NCBI GenBank assembly: GCA_965249815.1
Contig: CBDFMV010000003.1
Coordinates: 62,001-126,000, forward strand
DNA: 64,000 nt
Direction: 5' to 3'
Source of the DNA: JAJAZB01 sp965249815
GTDB lineage: Bacteria > Bacteroidota > Bacteroidia > Cytophagales > Spirosomataceae
Shown here: positions 61,775-64,000 of the stretch, piece by piece
Position numbering within the stretch: position 1 is the stretch's first letter
Layout: each line of letters starts with the position of its first letter
Notes under the pieces: model-generated
Told to the model about the DNA's origin: nothing
The model's input: only the letters and a program-made list of their open reading frames with translations
The model's database searches: none
Translations under genes and position numbers: made by a program

Positions 61775-62530
61775 ATGGCTTCCATCCAACTGGTTACCTT
61801 CGACATGGCGGGCACGACCGTCCGCGACGAGCACGAAGTGGAACGCTGCTTCGCCCAGGCCTGCGCCGAAACCGGCCTCGCCGTGACCGCCGAGCGCATT
61901 CTGTCGCTTCAGGGCTATTCTAAAATCGAGGTGTTCCGCCTGCTCTGGGGCGAGCGCCTCGGCGACGACCACCCCGAACTGGCCGAAAACGTGGCTGTGT
62001 CGTACGACGCCTTCACGCACATTCTCGAAACGTACTACGAAACCCAGCCCGTGCAGCCCACCGAGGGCGCGCTTGACGTCTTCGCCTTTCTGCGGGTGCA
62101 GGGCGTTAAAATCGCGCTCACGACGGGCTTTTACCGGAAAGTCACCGACATCATCCTCCGCCGCCTCGACTGGCTCGACGGCCTCGACGACCAGCGCCTC
62201 AATAGCTCCGGCCGCAGCCTCATCGACGTGTCCATCGCCAGCGACGAGGTCCCGGCGGGCCGTCCGGAGCCGTTCATGATTCAGAAAGCCATGCGCCTAC
62301 TCGGCGTGACCGACCCGCAGCGGGTCGTCAACATCGGCGACACGCCCTCCGACCTGAAATCGGGCCTGCGGGCGGGCGTGAGGCTGTCGCTGGGCGTTAC
62401 CAACGGCACGCATTCGCGGCAGCAACTCGCCATTTTCCGCAACGACGGCCTGCTCGCCAACGTCGGCGAATTGCGCGAGGTGCTCGTGCGGATGGAGGAG
62501 CGAAGAACGGTAGGACAGGTCACGTTTTAA
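61775..62530 (+). CDS. Phosphonatase-like HAD hydrolase (TIGR03351 type)
   Basis: The 251-residue HAD-superfamily hydrolase has motif I DMAGTTV (nucleophile Asp10), which is the PhnX-type variant, motif II ALTTGF, a Lys/Arg-containing motif III region (AGRPEPFMI) and motif IV VVNIGDTPSDLKSG. The phosphonoacetaldehyde hydrolase Schiff-base lysine is not evident, so this is the phosphonatase-like group rather than PhnX itself. Members are usually next to TIGR03364 oxidoreductases and phosphonate genes, as here. It is followed by the FAD oxidoreductase gene after 79 bp of repeat. ATG at 61775. Confidence 0.88.
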   Translation: MASIQLVTFDMAGTTVRDEHEVERCFAQACAETGLAVTAERILSLQGYSKIEVFRLLWGERLGDDHPELAENVAVSYDAFTHILETYYETQPVQPTEGALDVFAFLRVQGVKIALTTGFYRKVTDIILRRLDWLDGLDDQRLNSSGRSLIDVSIASDEVPAGRPEPFMIQKAMRLLGVTDPQRVVNIGDTPSDLKSGLRAGVRLSLGVTNGTHSRQQLAIFRNDGLLANVGELREVLVRMEERRTVGQVTF

Positions 62531-62603
62531 TGTTGAATGCTCAATGTTCAATGCTCAATGTTCAAGGAGTTGAGAATTGAGCATTGAGAATTGAATATTC
62601 TTC
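62531..62603. repeat. Imperfect inverted repeat between phosphonatase-like and oxidoreductase genes
   Basis: ATGTTGAATGCTCAATG and its near copy ATGTTCAATGCTCAATG are followed by the inverted TTGAGAATTGAGCATTGAG, giving a stem of alternating TCAATG/CATTGA motifs. It resembles the 27360-27488 type of intergenic repeat. Confidence 0.65.
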
Positions 62604-62609
62604 CCAAAA

Positions 62610-63758
62610 ATGCAGTACAACCTCATCGTCGTCGGGGCGGGCAACCTCGGTACGTTTCACGCCTACCACGCCCTGCGACGCGGGCTGAACGTGCTTTTGC
62701 TCGAAAAAGACGCCCAGCCCAGCGAAGCCACCGTGCGCAACTTCGGGCAGGTGATTCCCTCCGGCATGGCCTTCGACGGCTGGTTCGAGCGCGGGCGCGA
62801 GTCGGCCCGGCTGTACCGGAGCCTTCAGGAACGAACGGACGTTAGTGTACGCGCCAATGGGTCGTACTACGTGGCTTCCGATGAGGACGAACTGACGTTG
62901 CTCGAAGAACTGGCCGCGCTGCTCACCGAGCGCGATTACCCGTGCCAACTGCTGACTCCTTCGGCGTGCATGGAGAAGATGCCGACCCTCCGCGCCGACT
63001 ACGTCGTGGGCGGGCTGTGGGCGGGCGAAGACCTTTCGGTAGAACCCCGCCTGCTCGTGAACCGGGTGCGCGAACTGCTCGGACGGGAATTCGGCCTTGA
63101 TTACCGCCCCAACACCGCCGTCGTGGGTTGTGACGTGAAAAACGGCGGGGTCGAGGTGCGCACGGCGGCGGGCGGCACGTTCCGCGCCGACCGCGTGGCA
63201 GTGTGCAACGGGCGCGATTTTGCGCTGCTGTTTCCCGAACTGTTTGCCGAAAGTGGCCTGAAGGTGGTCAAACTCAACATGATGCAGACCGTCCCACTGC
63301 CGGGGGTGCGGTTGCCGGGCAACGTGCTGTCGGGGTTGAGCATCCGCCGGTACGAAAGTTTCGAGTCGTGCCCGTCGCGGCACCGCCTTGCCATACCCGA
63401 TTGGCAGCAACCGTACCTCGCTGGCGGCATTCACATTTTGTTCAAACAAGCCCCCGACGGCTCGGTCGTGCTGGGCGACTCGCACGAGTACGCCCCGGTG
63501 CGCCAGGCGGCAAGCCTGGATTTTGCCCTGCGCAACGACCTCAACGACCTCATCCTGCGCGAAGCCCGGCGAATGATGGACTTCCCGACCTGGCAAATCC
63601 AAACGTACTGGGCGGGCTATTACAGCCAGACCGCCGACGGGGGCGCGTTTACCCACGTCATCGACGACCGCATCCACATCGCCACCGGCATCGGCGGCAA
63701 AGGCATGACCACCGCCCCGGCGTTTGCGCGGGAATGCCTGGAGGGGATGTTTCAATGA
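62610..63758 (+). CDS. FAD-dependent oxidoreductase, TIGR03364 type
   Basis: The 382-residue DAO-fold oxidoreductase has the N-terminal FAD dinucleotide motif VVGAGNLGTFHAYHALRRG (about 7-25), LLEKDAQPSEATVRNFGQ and a C-terminal GIGGKGMTTAPAFARE. These signatures belong to the TIGR03364 group, which is tied to phosphonate catabolism and probably oxidises an N-substituted aminoalkylphosphonate. It is placed with the phosphonatase-like hydrolase. The upstream repeat may reduce coupling. ATG at 62610. Confidence 0.88.
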   Translation: MQYNLIVVGAGNLGTFHAYHALRRGLNVLLLEKDAQPSEATVRNFGQVIPSGMAFDGWFERGRESARLYRSLQERTDVSVRANGSYYVASDEDELTLLEELAALLTERDYPCQLLTPSACMEKMPTLRADYVVGGLWAGEDLSVEPRLLVNRVRELLGREFGLDYRPNTAVVGCDVKNGGVEVRTAAGGTFRADRVAVCNGRDFALLFPELFAESGLKVVKLNMMQTVPLPGVRLPGNVLSGLSIRRYESFESCPSRHRLAIPDWQQPYLAGGIHILFKQAPDGSVVLGDSHEYAPVRQAASLDFALRNDLNDLILREARRMMDFPTWQIQTYWAGYYSQTADGGAFTHVIDDRIHIATGIGGKGMTTAPAFARECLEGMFQ

Positions 63759-63820
63759 CCAGTGACCAATGAAAAAGCCAGCGGGCTGTGCGTAAAGGCG
63801 TAGCTTTAGCGCCCCAACTT

Positions 63821-63910
63821 TCACTGGTCACTGGTCACTGGTCACTGGTCACTGGTCACTGGTCACTGGTCACTGGTCACTGGTCACTGGTCACTGGTCA
63901 CTGGTCACTG
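63821..63910. repeat. Tandem repeat of the 7-mer TCACTGG (about 12.9 copies)
   Basis: The 90-bp run is an uninterrupted TCACTGG tandem array. An inverted short copy (TGACCAGTGACCAATGA) lies at 63757-63772 after the FAD oxidoreductase gene, so the array forms an imperfect palindrome with it. The array reaches into the gene beyond and supplies its stop codon. Confidence 0.95.
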
Positions 63911-64000
63911 CATCACCGCCCGGCCCACGTACACGCGGCGATCGGGCGAGGAGTCGCGGCCTTTGAGCGTGATGGTGTCCTGCCAGCCGTTGTAGCGCAC
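63905..64000 (-). CDS. C-terminal end of a minus-strand gene, running off the window
   Basis: The 31 visible codons end in GRAVMQ and TGA. The stop codon (63905-63907) is formed by the TCACTGG tandem array read on the minus strand. The visible part (VRYNGWQDTITLKGRD, SSPDRRVYVGRAV) reads like sound protein sequence but is too short to name. It converges with the FAD oxidoreductase gene. Confidence 0.6.
   Translation of the reverse strand: MRYNGWQDTITLKGRDSSPDRRVYVGRAVMQ

Noticed and set aside
63821..63910. Possible CRISPR array
   Set aside because: The repeat unit is 7 bp with no spacers, and no cas gene is in view; it is a simple tandem repeat.

Overview
The window is chromosomal DNA of a high-GC (about 60% by eye) member of the Bacteroidota, most likely a Cytophagales/Spirosoma-like bacterium. 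The evidence is a SusC/SusD pair, many secreted proteins with type IX secretion (T9SS, Por) C-terminal sorting domains, lipoboxes typical of the phylum, TAnnTTTG-like -7 boxes, and abundant palindromic intergenic repeats. No taxonomic call below order is justified without a search.

Region 1 (1-4.8 kb) is mostly core: a small conserved protein, alanine dehydrogenase, TsaE, a YkgJ-type cysteine-cluster protein, isochorismate synthase (its frame contains an inserted palindrome) and a hypothetical protein. Region 2 (4890-7987) is a complete IS1595-family element with 25-bp terminal inverted repeats and an 8-bp target duplication. It carries passengers: a tRNA-like gene with anticodon GCU on an arginine-type body, a hypothetical protein, and an XRE/ImmA-IrrE metallopeptidase regulator with two operator-like palindromes. 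Region 3 (8.0-17.3 kb) is metabolic: thiolase, an ECF42-type sigma factor with YciI and DoxX partners, a PQQ dehydrogenase with an embedded cytochrome c, an MFS transporter, a SemiSWEET, and an acyl-CoA dehydrogenase behind a perfect palindromic operator.

Region 4 (17.3-26.8 kb) looks like an outer-membrane phosphonate or phospholipid-headgroup locus: a PhnZ-like HD oxygenase translationally coupled to a large exported PLC-like/YncE/alkaline-phosphatase fusion, then SusD and SusC. Its likely partners, a DUF5690 transporter, a phosphonatase-like HAD hydrolase and a TIGR03364-type FAD oxidoreductase, lie at 57.1-63.8 kb, beyond a 30-kb accessory block.

Region 5 (27.4-61.5 kb) starts with an indoleamine 2,3-dioxygenase and then holds six giant T9SS adhesin-like genes. 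They share Ig-like and sorting modules but differ in their N-terminal domains. A module of adhesin, TPR-LuxR type membrane regulator, 51/52-residue single-span protein and adhesin occurs twice (28.7-39.1 and 45.9-54.3 kb). The 3' ends of the adhesins are nearly identical, and internal DNA repeats suggest recombination. Two of the six are broken by nonsense or frameshift mutations. Between the modules lies an operon of small exported proteins (SDR-type reductase, MoaF-like, SnoaL-like, RidA lipoprotein, SnoaL-ABM, GNAT) downstream of an AraC-TPR regulator.

Palindromic elements occur throughout. One family lies inside two coding sequences in frame and encodes the same peptide, and an intergenic copy supplies a stop codon. 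The window ends in a 7-bp tandem repeat that supplies the stop codon of a gene running off the right edge.
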